A DNA stretch of 64,000 bases from Streptomyces orinoci (GTDB lineage: Bacteria > Actinomycetota > Actinomycetes > Streptomycetales > Streptomycetaceae), in the NCBI RefSeq assembly GCF_003121295.1, contig NZ_PHNC01000004.1:10-64009 (forward strand). Direction: 5' to 3'. Shown here piece by piece: positions 26,332-35,489 of this stretch. The position numbers and the translations under genes are program-made. Position 1 is the first letter of the stretch. Every line of letters starts with the position of its first letter. The notes under the pieces are model-generated. The model had not been told where the DNA came from. It saw only the letters and a program-made list of their open reading frames with translations, and did not search any database.

Positions 26332-28827
26332 ATGCCCGCACTCACACACACCGAAGCCGTCGAACGCGCCCAACTCCTGGACGTCCACGGCTATGACGTC
26401 CACCTCGACCTCACCACCGGCGAGGAAACCTTCCGCTCCAGCACCACCATCGACTTCACCGCCCGCACCACGGGCGACACCTTTGTCGAGCTCAAACCCC
26501 ACACTCTCCACCACGCCGAACTCGATGGGCGCCCCCTCGACCCGGCCACCCTGGAGGACAACCGGCTGCCGCTCACCGGCCTCACCCCCGGCCGCCACCG
26601 GCTGCACATCGAAGCCGATATGCGCTACTCCCGCACCGGCGAGGGCATGCACCGCTTCACCGACCCCGCCGACGGCGAGAGCTATGTCTACACCCAGCTC
26701 TTCCTGGACGAGGTCGAGCGCGTCTTCCCCTCCTTCAACCAGCCCGACCTCAAGGCCGTCTTCAACGCCTCGGTCACCGCCCCCGCCGAATGGACCGTAC
26801 TCGGCAACGGCATCGCCACCCGCGAGGGCAACCGCTGGACACTCGCCCCCACCCCACCGCTGAGCACCTACTTCGTTGCCTTCGCCGCCGGCCCCTGGCA
26901 CTCCGTACACACCGAACACGCCGGACTCCCCTTCGGACTGCACTGCCGCCGCTCCCTCGCCCCCCACCTGGACAGCGACGCCGAAGAACTCTTCGGCATC
27001 ACCCGCGCCTGCTTCGACCGCTTCCACCAGACCTTCGACGAGCCCTACCCCTTCGACTCCTACGACCAGGCATTCGTCCCGGAGTTCAACGCCGGGGCCA
27101 TGGAAAACCCCGGACTGGTCACCTTCCGCGACGAGTTCCTCTACCGCTCCGCCGTAACCGACACCGAGCGCCAGACCCGCGGCGTGGTCATCGCCCATGA
27201 GATGGCCCATATGTGGTTCGGCGACCTGGTCACCCTCAAGTGGTGGGACGACATCTGGCTGAACGAGTCCTTCGCCGAGTACATGGGCTACCAAGTCCTC
27301 AGTGAGGCAACCCGGTTCACCGGACCCTGGACCGAATTCGCCATCTCCCGCAAAAGCTGGGGCTATGACGCCGACCAGCGCCCCACCACCCACCCCGTCG
27401 CCCCCGACCCCGAGGCCGTCCACGACACCGCCGCCGCCCTGCTCAACTTCGACGGCATCTCCTACTCCAAGGGCGCCGGCGCCCTGCGCCAACTCGTCGC
27501 CTGGCTGGGCGAGAAGGACTTCCTCGCCGGCATCAATGACCACTTCGCCCGCCACCGCTTCGGCAACGCCACCCTCGCCGACTTCATCGACTCCCTGGAC
27601 CGGGTCAGCGACCGCGACGTCCATGACTGGGCCCGGCACTGGCTGCGCACCAGCGGCGTGGACACCCTCACGCCCGAAGTCAGCATGGTGAGCGAGGAGA
27701 ACGGCGGCTGGCGGCTGGACCTCCACCACCATGGCAGCCGCCCCCACCAACTCCGCATCGCCTGCTACGACCACCAGGAAGACGGCCGGCTCACCGCCCG
27801 CGAACCCCTCACCCTCCAGCTCACCGCCGACGGCGGCACCCACACCCACCACTTCACCGGCACCCGCCCCGACCTGCTGCTGCTCAACGACCAGGACCTC
27901 ACCTACGCCAAGATCCGCCTGGATCCGCACTCCTGGAACACCGCGCTCAACGCCCTCTCCGCCCTCCCCGACCCCCTCAACCGCGCCGTCACCTGGAACG
28001 CCGCCCGCGACATGGTGCGCGACGCCCAACTCGCCCCCGCCGCCTACCTTCAGGCCGCCCGCGCCCACCTGCCCCGGGAAACCGACAACGCCATCGCCCG
28101 CGGCGTCCTCACCTTCGCCCGCACCCAGCTCACCGACCACTACACCACCGCCCATGACCGGCCCGCCGCCCTGGCCACCCTGGCCGATACCGCCCGCGAA
28201 CTCCTGGAGCACACCGGCCCCCACGACGCCCTCCGCCTGACCGCCGTACGCGCCCTCATCGACAGCACCACCGAACCCGGCATCCTGCACGACTGGCTGC
28301 GCACCGAAACCGTTCCGGGCGGACCCGCCCTCGACCCCGAACTGCGCTGGCGCACCCTGACCCGGCTGGCCGTCCTCGGCGCCCTCACCACCACCGAGAT
28401 CGACGCCGAACTGCGGCGCGACCCCAGCGCCACCGGCCGCGAAGGCGCCGCCCGCTGCCGCGCAGCACTGCCCGACCCCGCGGCCAAGGAAGCGGCCTGG
28501 CAGGCCATGTACGGCGGCGACGAACTCTCCAACTACCTCTTCACCGCCACCGCCCAGGGCTTCTGGCAGGCCGAACAGCTCGACCTGCTACGGCCGTTCG
28601 CCGAGCGCTACTTCACCGACGCCGTGGCCCTCGCCGCCCGCCGGGGCCCCGCCCTCGCCATCACCGCCGGCCGGGAGGGCTTCCCCCGGATACTGGTCGA
28701 GGACGCCACCCTGCGGCTGACCGAGGACTGCCTCCGCGAAGCCGCCCCTGTCCCCGCCCTGCGCCGCCAGCTCACCGAGCGCCTGGACGACCTACGACGG
28801 GCGCTGCGGGTGCGCCGGGCCCCATAA
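26332..28827 (+). CDS. pepN: aminopeptidase N (M1 family)
   Basis: 831 aa zinc aminopeptidase releasing N-terminal residues in the cytoplasm. The substrate-binding GAMEN is at residues 255-259 and the zinc site is HEMAH (289-293) with the downstream Glu in WLNESFAEY (about 312). The C-terminal ERAP1-like helical domain follows. The ATG at 26332 has AGGA eight bases upstream; the ATG at 26323 is the alternative (adds MSR). No signal peptide. Length is normal for actinobacterial PepN. A long-form repeat begins at the stop codon. Confidence 0.95.
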   Translation: MPALTHTEAVERAQLLDVHGYDVHLDLTTGEETFRSSTTIDFTARTTGDTFVELKPHTLHHAELDGRPLDPATLEDNRLPLTGLTPGRHRLHIEADMRYSRTGEGMHRFTDPADGESYVYTQLFLDEVERVFPSFNQPDLKAVFNASVTAPAEWTVLGNGIATREGNRWTLAPTPPLSTYFVAFAAGPWHSVHTEHAGLPFGLHCRRSLAPHLDSDAEELFGITRACFDRFHQTFDEPYPFDSYDQAFVPEFNAGAMENPGLVTFRDEFLYRSAVTDTERQTRGVVIAHEMAHMWFGDLVTLKWWDDIWLNESFAEYMGYQVLSEATRFTGPWTEFAISRKSWGYDADQRPTTHPVAPDPEAVHDTAAALLNFDGISYSKGAGALRQLVAWLGEKDFLAGINDHFARHRFGNATLADFIDSLDRVSDRDVHDWARHWLRTSGVDTLTPEVSMVSEENGGWRLDLHHHGSRPHQLRIACYDHQEDGRLTAREPLTLQLTADGGTHTHHFTGTRPDLLLLNDQDLTYAKIRLDPHSWNTALNALSALPDPLNRAVTWNAARDMVRDAQLAPAAYLQAARAHLPRETDNAIARGVLTFARTQLTDHYTTAHDRPAALATLADTARELLEHTGPHDALRLTAVRALIDSTTEPGILHDWLRTETVPGGPALDPELRWRTLTRLAVLGALTTTEIDAELRRDPSATGREGAARCRAALPDPAAKEAAWQAMYGGDELSNYLFTATAQGFWQAEQLDLLRPFAERYFTDAVALAARRGPALAITAGREGFPRILVEDATLRLTEDCLREAAPVPALRRQLTERLDDLRRALRVRRAP

Positions 28828-28828
28828 G

Positions 28829-28899
28829 AGGCGCGGGGCGGCCACATCATGCGGCTCCGCCGCGTGGGCGCGACCAGCCACATACAATCCGCATCCGAA
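28829..28899 (+). repeat. interspersed repeat, long form (copy 7)
   Basis: Begins 2 bases after the pepN stop: GGCGCGGGGCGGCC, GCGGCTCCGCCGC stem-loop, GTGGGCGCGACCAGCCACAT. Confidence 0.8.
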
Positions 28900-28937
28900 A
28901 ACCAACGGCTGGACCAACGGCGTCCCGGAACGGCAAA

Positions 28938-28968
28938 GGGCGCCCAACCCCCAAAGGGTCGGGCGCCC
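28938..28968. terminator. hairpin between pepN and the orphan b-subunit gene
   Basis: GGGCGCCC at 28938-28945 and 28961-28968, with inner ACCC/GGGT pairing around a CCAAA loop, gives a 12-bp stem between two convergent genes. Confidence 0.6.
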
Positions 28969-28985
28969 AAAGGCTATTGGCGAGG

Positions 28986-29540
28986 TCAGCCGCGCTTGTC
29001 CTCAACCGCATCCGACGGCTCCGCCGCCTTCAGCTCGGCCATGAAACGGTCCACGATCCCGCTGCGGTCCACAAACTCCCCGACCGACTCACCCACGATC
29101 CGCCCGGCCAGCTCCGTGGCCAGCCGGCCGACCTGCTCCCGCAGCTCCGCCTCCGCGACCGCCCGCTCGGCGTCGATCACCGCATGGCCGGCGGAAATGA
29201 TCTCCTCACGCTGCCGCAGCCCCTCGGCACGCAGCTCCGCGATGATCGCGTTGCCCTGCTCCAGCGACTCCTGGCGCAGCCGGGCCGCCTCATGACGGGC
29301 CTCGGCCAGCAGCTCCTGGTACTCGGCGTGCACCCGGGCGGCCTCCGCCCGAGTCTCGTCCGCTTCCTCGATCCGGCCCTCGGTGAGCTGCTCACGCTCG
29401 TTGAGCACCTTGTTGATCCTGGGCAGAACCATCTTCGCCATCAGCGCGAAGACAAGGAAGAACAGGACCAGACCCAGCACCAGCGGAGCGAGGTCCGGCT
29501 TCAGGGGTCCGATGTCAAGAGCAAGGTTCATCATGGCCAT
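28986..29540 (-). CDS. orphan F0F1 ATP synthase b-subunit paralogue
   Basis: About 184 aa. One N-terminal membrane segment (LAPLVLGLVLFFLVFALMAK) is followed by the conserved LPRINKVLNERE and a long charged coiled coil with ARHEAARLRQE, EGLRQREEIISAGH and the C-terminal GRIVGESVGEFVDR, all features of subunit b (AtpF). However no other atp gene is nearby, so this is a second, stand-alone copy. The start is uncertain among 29540 (MAMMNLAL), 29534 and 29531. TACCCT lies 7 bases before 29540, so the mRNA may be leaderless. It could replace AtpF under some condition or serve another membrane stalk function. Confidence 0.82.
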   Translation of the reverse strand: MAMMNLALDIGPLKPDLAPLVLGLVLFFLVFALMAKMVLPRINKVLNEREQLTEGRIEEADETRAEAARVHAEYQELLAEARHEAARLRQESLEQGNAIIAELRAEGLRQREEIISAGHAVIDAERAVAEAELREQVGRLATELAGRIVGESVGEFVDRSGIVDRFMAELKAAEPSDAVEDKRG

Positions 29541-29751
29541 GGTGTGCAGGGTACCGTGACGGCCGCCCGGGCCCGGCATCCGGTGCCGGGCGCCCCCAAG
29601 GGGCGCCCACCCACCAACCGGAACCGCATAACCGGCTCGTCCCACCATCGAGCGAACCGATAGACACCACAAGTCACCGGCCATCCACAACGGGTAGCTT
29701 GCGCCGCGTCCCGCAAAGCCCCCCGCACCTCGTGGAAGGTCACACCACCGC

Positions 29752-31203
29752 ATGACCACCCCCTCCGCCCCCGGCACCCCCAGCCAGCCCAACGCCCAAG
29801 AGCGCCCCCTGGACCTCGCCGGAATCGGGATCGGACCCAGCAACCTCTCGCTCGCCGCCCTCGCCCAGCCCCTCGACGAGCTCCACACCGCCTTCTACGA
29901 CGAGAACCACACCTTTCACTGGCACCCCGGCATCCTCATCGAAGGCAGTGCCATCCAGGTCCCCTTCCTCGCCGACCTGGTCACCCTCGCCGACCCCGCC
30001 AGCCCCTGGACCTTCCTCAACTACCTCAAGAGCCGCGAGCGCCTCTACCCCTTCTACTTCGCCGAGCGCTTCCACATCCAGCGCGCCGAATACGACGCCT
30101 ACTGCCGCTGGGTCAGCCAGCACCTCCCCGCCCTCCACTTCGGCCACCACATCGACGCCATCCGCTGGAACCCCGAACGCGTCCTGTTCGAGATCGACTA
30201 CACCCAGCTCGACCCCGACGGCGAAGCCGAAGCCCTCGGCCGTGCCTACGCCCGCAATATCGTCCTCGGCGTCGGCACCACCCCCCATATCCCCGAGCCC
30301 CTGCGCCCGCTCGCCGAAGCACACGGCGTACCCGTCATCCACTCCGCCGACTACCTGCGGCACCGCGACCGGCTGCTGGCCGCCGAGCACATCACCGTGG
30401 TCGGCTCCGGACAATCCGGCGCCGAGATCTTCCTGGACCTGCTGCGCCACCGCCCGGCCGGCCGGGAACGCCTGCACTGGGTGGCCCGTACCCCCGCCTT
30501 CGCCCCCATGGAACGCAGCCGCCTCGGCCTGGAACACTTCACCCCCGACTACACCCACTACTTCCACGCCCTCCCCGAAGGCGTACGCGACCAACTCCTG
30601 CCCCGGCAATGGCAACTCCACAAGGGCATGGACCCCGCCACCATCACCGCCATCCATGACGAGCTCTACCGCCGCTCCCTGCACGGCGACTGGCCCGACA
30701 CCACCCTCATCCCAGGAGTCTTCGTCCGCACCGCCGGACGCGTCGGCACCACCCGCGTGGAACTCCACCTGGAACACGCCGAGCAAGGCACCCGCTCCCG
30801 CCTCACCACCGACGCCGTGATCCTCGCCACCGGGTACCGCGAACGCCGGGTGGACACCCTCCTCGCCGCCCTCGACCCCTATATCCGCCGCGACTCCGCC
30901 GGCCGCCCCCGAGTGGACGCCCAACAGCGGCTGATCCTCGACCCCTTGGTCAAGGGCGCCATCCACGTCCAGAATGCCCAGACCCACACCCATGGCGTGG
31001 GCAGCACCGACCTCGGCCTCACCGCCTGGCGCAGCGCCACCATCCTCAACAGCATCACCGGCACCGAGCACTACCGCCTGCCCCAGCGCACCGCCTTCAC
31101 CACCTTCGGCCTGGAGCCGCGGCCCACGCCACGGCCCCACGCCTCAACCGCCGCCGGATCAGAACAGCGGCACACCATCCCGCGTCAACTTCCAGTCCAC
31201 TGA
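29752..31203 (+). CDS. lysine/ornithine N-monooxygenase (siderophore-type NMO)
   Basis: 483 aa flavin monooxygenase. FAD site GIGIGPSNLSLAAL, the substrate-side HWHPGILIEGSAIQVPFL, NADPH site VVGSGQSGAEIF and the late VILATGYRER are all typical of the IucD/DesB/PvdA family, which N-hydroxylates Lys, Orn or a diamine as the first step of hydroxamate siderophores. No NIS synthetase, NRPS or transporter gene is next to it, so substrate and product are unknown. The last 45 bases overlap the 3' end of the convergent nucleotidase gene, and its C-terminal tail (about 30 residues) is low-complexity. Confidence 0.87.
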   Translation: MTTPSAPGTPSQPNAQERPLDLAGIGIGPSNLSLAALAQPLDELHTAFYDENHTFHWHPGILIEGSAIQVPFLADLVTLADPASPWTFLNYLKSRERLYPFYFAERFHIQRAEYDAYCRWVSQHLPALHFGHHIDAIRWNPERVLFEIDYTQLDPDGEAEALGRAYARNIVLGVGTTPHIPEPLRPLAEAHGVPVIHSADYLRHRDRLLAAEHITVVGSGQSGAEIFLDLLRHRPAGRERLHWVARTPAFAPMERSRLGLEHFTPDYTHYFHALPEGVRDQLLPRQWQLHKGMDPATITAIHDELYRRSLHGDWPDTTLIPGVFVRTAGRVGTTRVELHLEHAEQGTRSRLTTDAVILATGYRERRVDTLLAALDPYIRRDSAGRPRVDAQQRLILDPLVKGAIHVQNAQTHTHGVGSTDLGLTAWRSATILNSITGTEHYRLPQRTAFTTFGLEPRPTPRPHASTAAGSEQRHTIPRQLPVH

Positions 31204-32964
31204 GGCAAACCGGGATACCTCGATCGTCCCCTTCGCCTTCACCCAGGAAATAATGGTGTTCCGGATCTCCTCCGAATTCGCCCACACCTCCGGCGCCTTG
31301 CCCACATGCGGGAAACCGCCCCCGCCACTGGCCCGGTAGTTGTTCACCGCGAGGACGAAACGCGCGGAATCATCCAGCGGCTTCCCGTTGAACGACAGCT
31401 TCGCGATCCGCGAACCAGGCGCCTTCGCGATGTCGATCTCATACGAGAGGCCGCTCACCGCGTCATAGTTGAAGTCCGGAATCCCCTCCGCATTCGTCAG
31501 CTTCGCCGGATCCACCGGCGCCCCGGCCGGCGTACGGACGTAGTAGCGCGCCGAGAACTCCAGATAGTCCCGCACCTGCTTGCCCGTCAGCACCCGTGCC
31601 GCCAGGGTGTTCTCAAACGGATACAGCCCCGCCACCTGCCGCACCGACACATTCCCGGCCGGAATCGCCGCACCCCGCGAGAAACACGAAGCCTGCGACA
31701 GGACCGGCAACGAGGCGTACTGCGTACCCGCCAGCGCGGCCCGCACCGTCTCGGTCTGCACATGGTTGATGAAATCGATGATGGGGGTGTCCTTGTACGG
31801 AGCCTCGGCCGCGCTCATCGCCGCCGTACAGGTACCGATCCGCTCATTGACATAGGCCACCACCTTCCGGTGCTGGCTCCGCACCAGACGGACGATCCGC
31901 TCGTCCTCGGGCACCGTATTGGAGTTCAGCACCTTCGCCGACACCGACTCCACCTGCCAGCTGCCCCGGCCCCACACCAGCTCGAAGTCGAACACGGTAA
32001 GCCGCTGGCCGAACTTCAGCGGCTCCGACAGCACCACCTGCTTGCCCGACTTCTTGTTGGTCACCCGGTACTCGGGAATCTCCACATGCGCATGACCCAC
32101 CAGAATCGCGTCAATGCCCGGCACCTTCTCCGCCACCAGAGCCGCCGCGTTCTCCACATACGGCAGCGCGTCACCGTAGGAGGACGTACCACTCGCCCCC
32201 GAATGCGCCGCCACAATCACCACATCCGCACCCATCGAACGCAGCTTGGGCACCCACTTGGCGGCCTGCTCCTCCAGACCCGGGAAAACCATCTTCCCCT
32301 GGACATTCGCCTTGTCCCAGATCGCGATGCCCGGATTGGTCAACCCCAGGATCGCCACCCGTACATCACGGCCGTGCGGAGTGTGCACCCGCTTGATCAC
32401 ATAGGGCGGGAACGCCGGGCGCAGCGTCCTGGCATCCAGTGCGTTGGCCGCCAGCAACGGGAAGTCACACTGCTTCTCGAACTTCCGCAGCACCGGAATG
32501 CCGTAGTTGAACTCATGGTTGCCCACCGCCGCCGCCACATAGCCCATGGCGTTCATCGCCTTGGCCATCGGATGCACCGGACCATGCGCCCCCGTGATCG
32601 GCTCCACCCGGGCGTAGTAGTAGGCCAGTTGCGTGCCCTGAATCGTGTCACCGGCATCGATCAGCAGGGTGTTGTGCCGGCCCTTCTCCTTGCGCACCCG
32701 GTTCACCAGCGTCGATATCTTCGCCAGGCCCACATCGTTGTGGTCCTTGTCCTTGAACACCGCATCGGTGAAGTAGTCCCAGTTGAAGACATTGCCATGC
32801 AGATCCGTGGTCCCCATCACGGTCAGGGCGTAACGGCGCTTACGACGGCCCTGCGCACCGGGCTCGGCCGCCACGGCCGGAGCGGCCCCCACCGCACCGG
32901 ACAGGGCGACCCCGGCGCCCGTCGCGGCCGTACGGCCCAGGAATTTCCTACGGTTGAACGGCAT
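31159..32964 (-). CDS. Tat-exported 5'-nucleotidase / metallophosphatase
   Basis: 601 aa. The N-terminus MPFNRRKFLGRTAATGAG is a twin-arginine signal ending near AVAA. The calcineurin-like domain has TDLHGN, DAGDTIQG, GNHEFNYG and VGHAHVEIP (metal ligands). The C-terminal 5'-nucleotidase domain has the NNYRASGGGGFPHVG substrate region. Family members hydrolyse nucleotides, cyclic nucleotides or UDP-sugars outside the cell. The ATG at 32964 was chosen for its GGGAAG site and position before the Tat motif. The end overlaps the NMO gene by 45 bases. Confidence 0.93.
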   Translation of the reverse strand: MPFNRRKFLGRTAATGAGVALSGAVGAAPAVAAEPGAQGRRKRRYALTVMGTTDLHGNVFNWDYFTDAVFKDKDHNDVGLAKISTLVNRVRKEKGRHNTLLIDAGDTIQGTQLAYYYARVEPITGAHGPVHPMAKAMNAMGYVAAAVGNHEFNYGIPVLRKFEKQCDFPLLAANALDARTLRPAFPPYVIKRVHTPHGRDVRVAILGLTNPGIAIWDKANVQGKMVFPGLEEQAAKWVPKLRSMGADVVIVAAHSGASGTSSYGDALPYVENAAALVAEKVPGIDAILVGHAHVEIPEYRVTNKKSGKQVVLSEPLKFGQRLTVFDFELVWGRGSWQVESVSAKVLNSNTVPEDERIVRLVRSQHRKVVAYVNERIGTCTAAMSAAEAPYKDTPIIDFINHVQTETVRAALAGTQYASLPVLSQASCFSRGAAIPAGNVSVRQVAGLYPFENTLAARVLTGKQVRDYLEFSARYYVRTPAGAPVDPAKLTNAEGIPDFNYDAVSGLSYEIDIAKAPGSRIAKLSFNGKPLDDSARFVLAVNNYRASGGGGFPHVGKAPEVWANSEEIRNTIISWVKAKGTIEVSRFASVDWKLTRDGVPLF

Positions 32965-33129
32965 TTGTCTTCCCATCCCGATAACAACTCGGCCGGGGCC
33001 ACCACGGCCCCGGCCTGACGCGCGTAGATTCTGGCCCCCACGGCCACCGCAGCAACACCCTCCCAAGGTTGCGATCCGGTGACTTGACGAAAACCCCCGG
33101 ACCACCACCACGACTGAGACGCTTGCACC

Positions 33130-33834
33130 ATGACCACAACCCAAGCCGGACAGCCCCAGCCCTACGGCACCCCCGACTCCCCGCATATCGCGGTACGCGG
33201 CCAGGCCCGCCTGGAAGTCGATCCCGAGATCGCCCGCCTCGGCGTCACCATAGGCACCCGCGGCACCGACCGCCGCAAAGCCCTCGACGACCTCACCCGG
33301 CGCAACAACCAGGTCCTCGACCTCATCAAGTCCCATGGCGAAGCAGTCGAACGACTGGAAACCGGCTCCTTCACCATCACCCCCCAACTCAACGAAAAGG
33401 GCCGCCACGAGCGCATCCGCTCCTACCGCGGCCATGTCCACCTCACCGCCACCGTCGCCGACTTCACCGTCCTCGGCGAACTCAGCAGCCGCCTCGCCGA
33501 CCTGGAACTCACCCGCGTAGACGGACCCTGGTGGGCACTGCGCCCCGACTCACCCGCCCACCGCGAGGCCCGCCGCCAAGCCGTCCAGGACGCCGTCCAA
33601 CGCGCCCGCGAATACGCCGGGGCCCTGGGCGCCGAACTCGTCGCCCTCCTGGAACTCACCGACACCGACACCGAAAGCGGCTACGGCGGCCCCCCGCCCC
33701 CGTCCGGGGGCATGATGCGCACCGCAGGCTACGGCGGAGCCGCCCCCGCGCCCGCACTGGACCTCGAACCCCAGCGCCAGACGGTATACGCCCACGTCAA
33801 CGCCAAGCTCAGCATCACCCGGCCCGCACTCTGA
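33130..33834 (+). CDS. SIMPL domain (DUF541) protein
   Basis: 234 aa. The domain begins IAVRGQARLEVDPEIARLGV and contains DLIKSHGEAVERLETGSFTI and RREARRQAVQDAVQRAREYA-like helices typical of SIMPL/BP26 proteins. Unusually for the family no signal peptide is visible at the N-terminus. The C-terminus is Gly/Pro-rich (GGPPPPSGGMM). Function is poorly known; homologues are periplasmic oligomers. Divergent from the nucleotidase, with 165 bases between. Confidence 0.85.
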   Translation: MTTTQAGQPQPYGTPDSPHIAVRGQARLEVDPEIARLGVTIGTRGTDRRKALDDLTRRNNQVLDLIKSHGEAVERLETGSFTITPQLNEKGRHERIRSYRGHVHLTATVADFTVLGELSSRLADLELTRVDGPWWALRPDSPAHREARRQAVQDAVQRAREYAGALGAELVALLELTDTDTESGYGGPPPPSGGMMRTAGYGGAAPAPALDLEPQRQTVYAHVNAKLSITRPAL

Positions 33835-33846
33835 ACACCCGTACGA

Positions 33847-33875
33847 GGGCGCTCCGACCGCTCATCGGAGCGCCC
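33847..33875 (+). terminator. terminator after the SIMPL gene
   Basis: An 11-bp perfect stem GGGCGCTCCGA / TCGGAGCGCCC with a 7-base loop, 13 bases after the stop and about 100 bases before pyk. Confidence 0.7.
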
Positions 33876-33977
33876 CCATGCACGTTTCATAAGTTGTCAA
33901 CAACGCTTAACCCAAAGGACGTTGGGCAGTCGTGGCCGTCCAAACCTCTACCCATCAGTAGGCCCTAAGGTCGTGCC

Positions 33978-35411
33978 ATGCGCCGAGCAAAAATCGTCTG
34001 CACGCTTGGGCCCGCCACCGACTCGTACGAGCAGATCAAGGCACTCGTCGAAGCCGGCATGGACGTCGCCCGATTCAACCTCAGCCACGGCACCTACGCC
34101 GACCACGAGGCGCGCTACCAGCGAGTGCGGAAGGCCGCGGAGGAAACCGGCCGCAGCGTGGGAATCCTCATCGACCTTCAAGGCCCGAAGATCCGCCTGG
34201 GCCGCTTCCATGAAGGCCCGGTACTCCTTGAACGCGGCGACACCTTCACCATCACCGTCGAAGACGTCCTGGGCGACCGCCGCCACTGCGGCACCACCTA
34301 TGGCGGCCTGGCCGCCGACGTCACCCAGGGCGAACGCATCCTGGTTGATGACGGCCGCGTCACCCTGGAAGTCACCGACGTCCAAGGCCCCCATGTCCGC
34401 ACCAAGGTCATCGAAGGCGGCATGGTCTCCGACCACAAGGGCCTCAACCTGCCCGGCGTCGCCGTCTCCGTCCCCGCCCTCTCCACCAAAGACGTGGACG
34501 ACCTGCGCTGGGCCATCCGCATCGGCGCCGACATCGTCGCCCTGTCCTTCGTCCGCACCGGCCGCGACATCGAGGACGTCCACCGGGTGATGGCCGAGGA
34601 AGGCCGCCGCCTCCCGGTCATCGCCAAAATCGAAAAGCCCCAGGCGGTGGAGAACCTCGACGCCATCGTCGCCGCCTTCGACGGCATCATGGTCGCCCGC
34701 GGCGACCTGGGCGTCGAAATGCCACTGGAAACCGTCCCCCTCGTCCAGAAACGGGCAATCAAACTGGCCCGGCGCAACGCCAAGCCGGTCATTGTCGCCA
34801 CCCAGATGCTGGACTCCATGGTCGATGCCTCCCGCCCCACCCGGGCCGAGGTCTCCGACGTGGCCAATGCCGTGATCGACGGCACCGACGCGGTGATGCT
34901 CTCCGGCGAGACCAGCGTGGGCAAATACCCCGTCGAAACCGTCAAGACCATGAGCCGCATTGTCCGGGCCGCCGAGGAAGACGTCCTCGCCAAGGGCCTG
35001 CCCCCACTGAACGAACGCACCAAACCACGCACCCAGGGGGGCGCGGTGGCCCGCGCCGCCGCTGAGATGGGTGACTTCCTCGGCGCGAAGTTCCTGGTCG
35101 CCTTCACTCAATCCGGCGACACGGTACGGAGGTTGTCGCGCTACCGCTCACCGATCCCACTGCTGGCCTTCACCCCGGAGCCGGCGACCCGCTCACAGCT
35201 CAACCTCACCTGGGGAGTTGAGACCTTCCTGGGGCCAATGGTGCAGACGACCGATGAGATGGTCGAGCAGGTGGACGAGTATCTGCTGCGGATCGGCCGT
35301 TGCCGCAAGGGCGACATGGTGATCATCACGGCAGGCTCCCCGCCCGGGACACCGGGCTCCACAAATCTGGTGCGGGTGCACCACATTGGAGAGGACGACT
35401 CCCCGAAGTGA
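33978..35411 (+). CDS. pyk: pyruvate kinase
   Basis: 477 aa glycolytic enzyme (PEP + ADP to pyruvate + ATP). It contains KIVCTLGPATDSYEQI, the substrate loop MDVARFNLSHG, the catalytic-lysine segment VIAKIEKPQAVENLD, MVARGDLGVEMPLE, IVATQMLDSM with the Mg/K site, and a C-terminal allosteric domain. TAAGGT lies 6 bases before the ATG and no ribosome-binding site is seen, so the message may be leaderless. A short-form repeat follows at 35423. Confidence 0.97.
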   Translation: MRRAKIVCTLGPATDSYEQIKALVEAGMDVARFNLSHGTYADHEARYQRVRKAAEETGRSVGILIDLQGPKIRLGRFHEGPVLLERGDTFTITVEDVLGDRRHCGTTYGGLAADVTQGERILVDDGRVTLEVTDVQGPHVRTKVIEGGMVSDHKGLNLPGVAVSVPALSTKDVDDLRWAIRIGADIVALSFVRTGRDIEDVHRVMAEEGRRLPVIAKIEKPQAVENLDAIVAAFDGIMVARGDLGVEMPLETVPLVQKRAIKLARRNAKPVIVATQMLDSMVDASRPTRAEVSDVANAVIDGTDAVMLSGETSVGKYPVETVKTMSRIVRAAEEDVLAKGLPPLNERTKPRTQGGAVARAAAEMGDFLGAKFLVAFTQSGDTVRRLSRYRSPIPLLAFTPEPATRSQLNLTWGVETFLGPMVQTTDEMVEQVDEYLLRIGRCRKGDMVIITAGSPPGTPGSTNLVRVHHIGEDDSPK

Positions 35412-35422
35412 GGGCGTCCTGC

Positions 35423-35468
35423 CAGGGGCGCGGGGAACTGCGCGACCGGCCACGGACGGCCCGCAGAT
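35423..35468 (+). repeat. interspersed repeat, short form (copy 8)
   Basis: GGGGCGCGGGGAACTGCGCG then ACCGGCCACGGACGGCC, 11 bases after the pyk stop and between convergent genes. Confidence 0.85.
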
Positions 35469-35489
35469 GAGACACCACTGGCAACACGC

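Noticed and set aside
26266..28290. 674-codon minus-strand Gly/Val/Glu-rich frame in pepN
   Set aside because: Mirror of third-position GC bias; no motif, and pepN is unambiguous.
31306..33018. 570-codon plus-strand frame opposite the 5'-nucleotidase
   Set aside because: Arg/His-rich shadow without domain; the minus-strand protein has a Tat signal and complete metal motifs.
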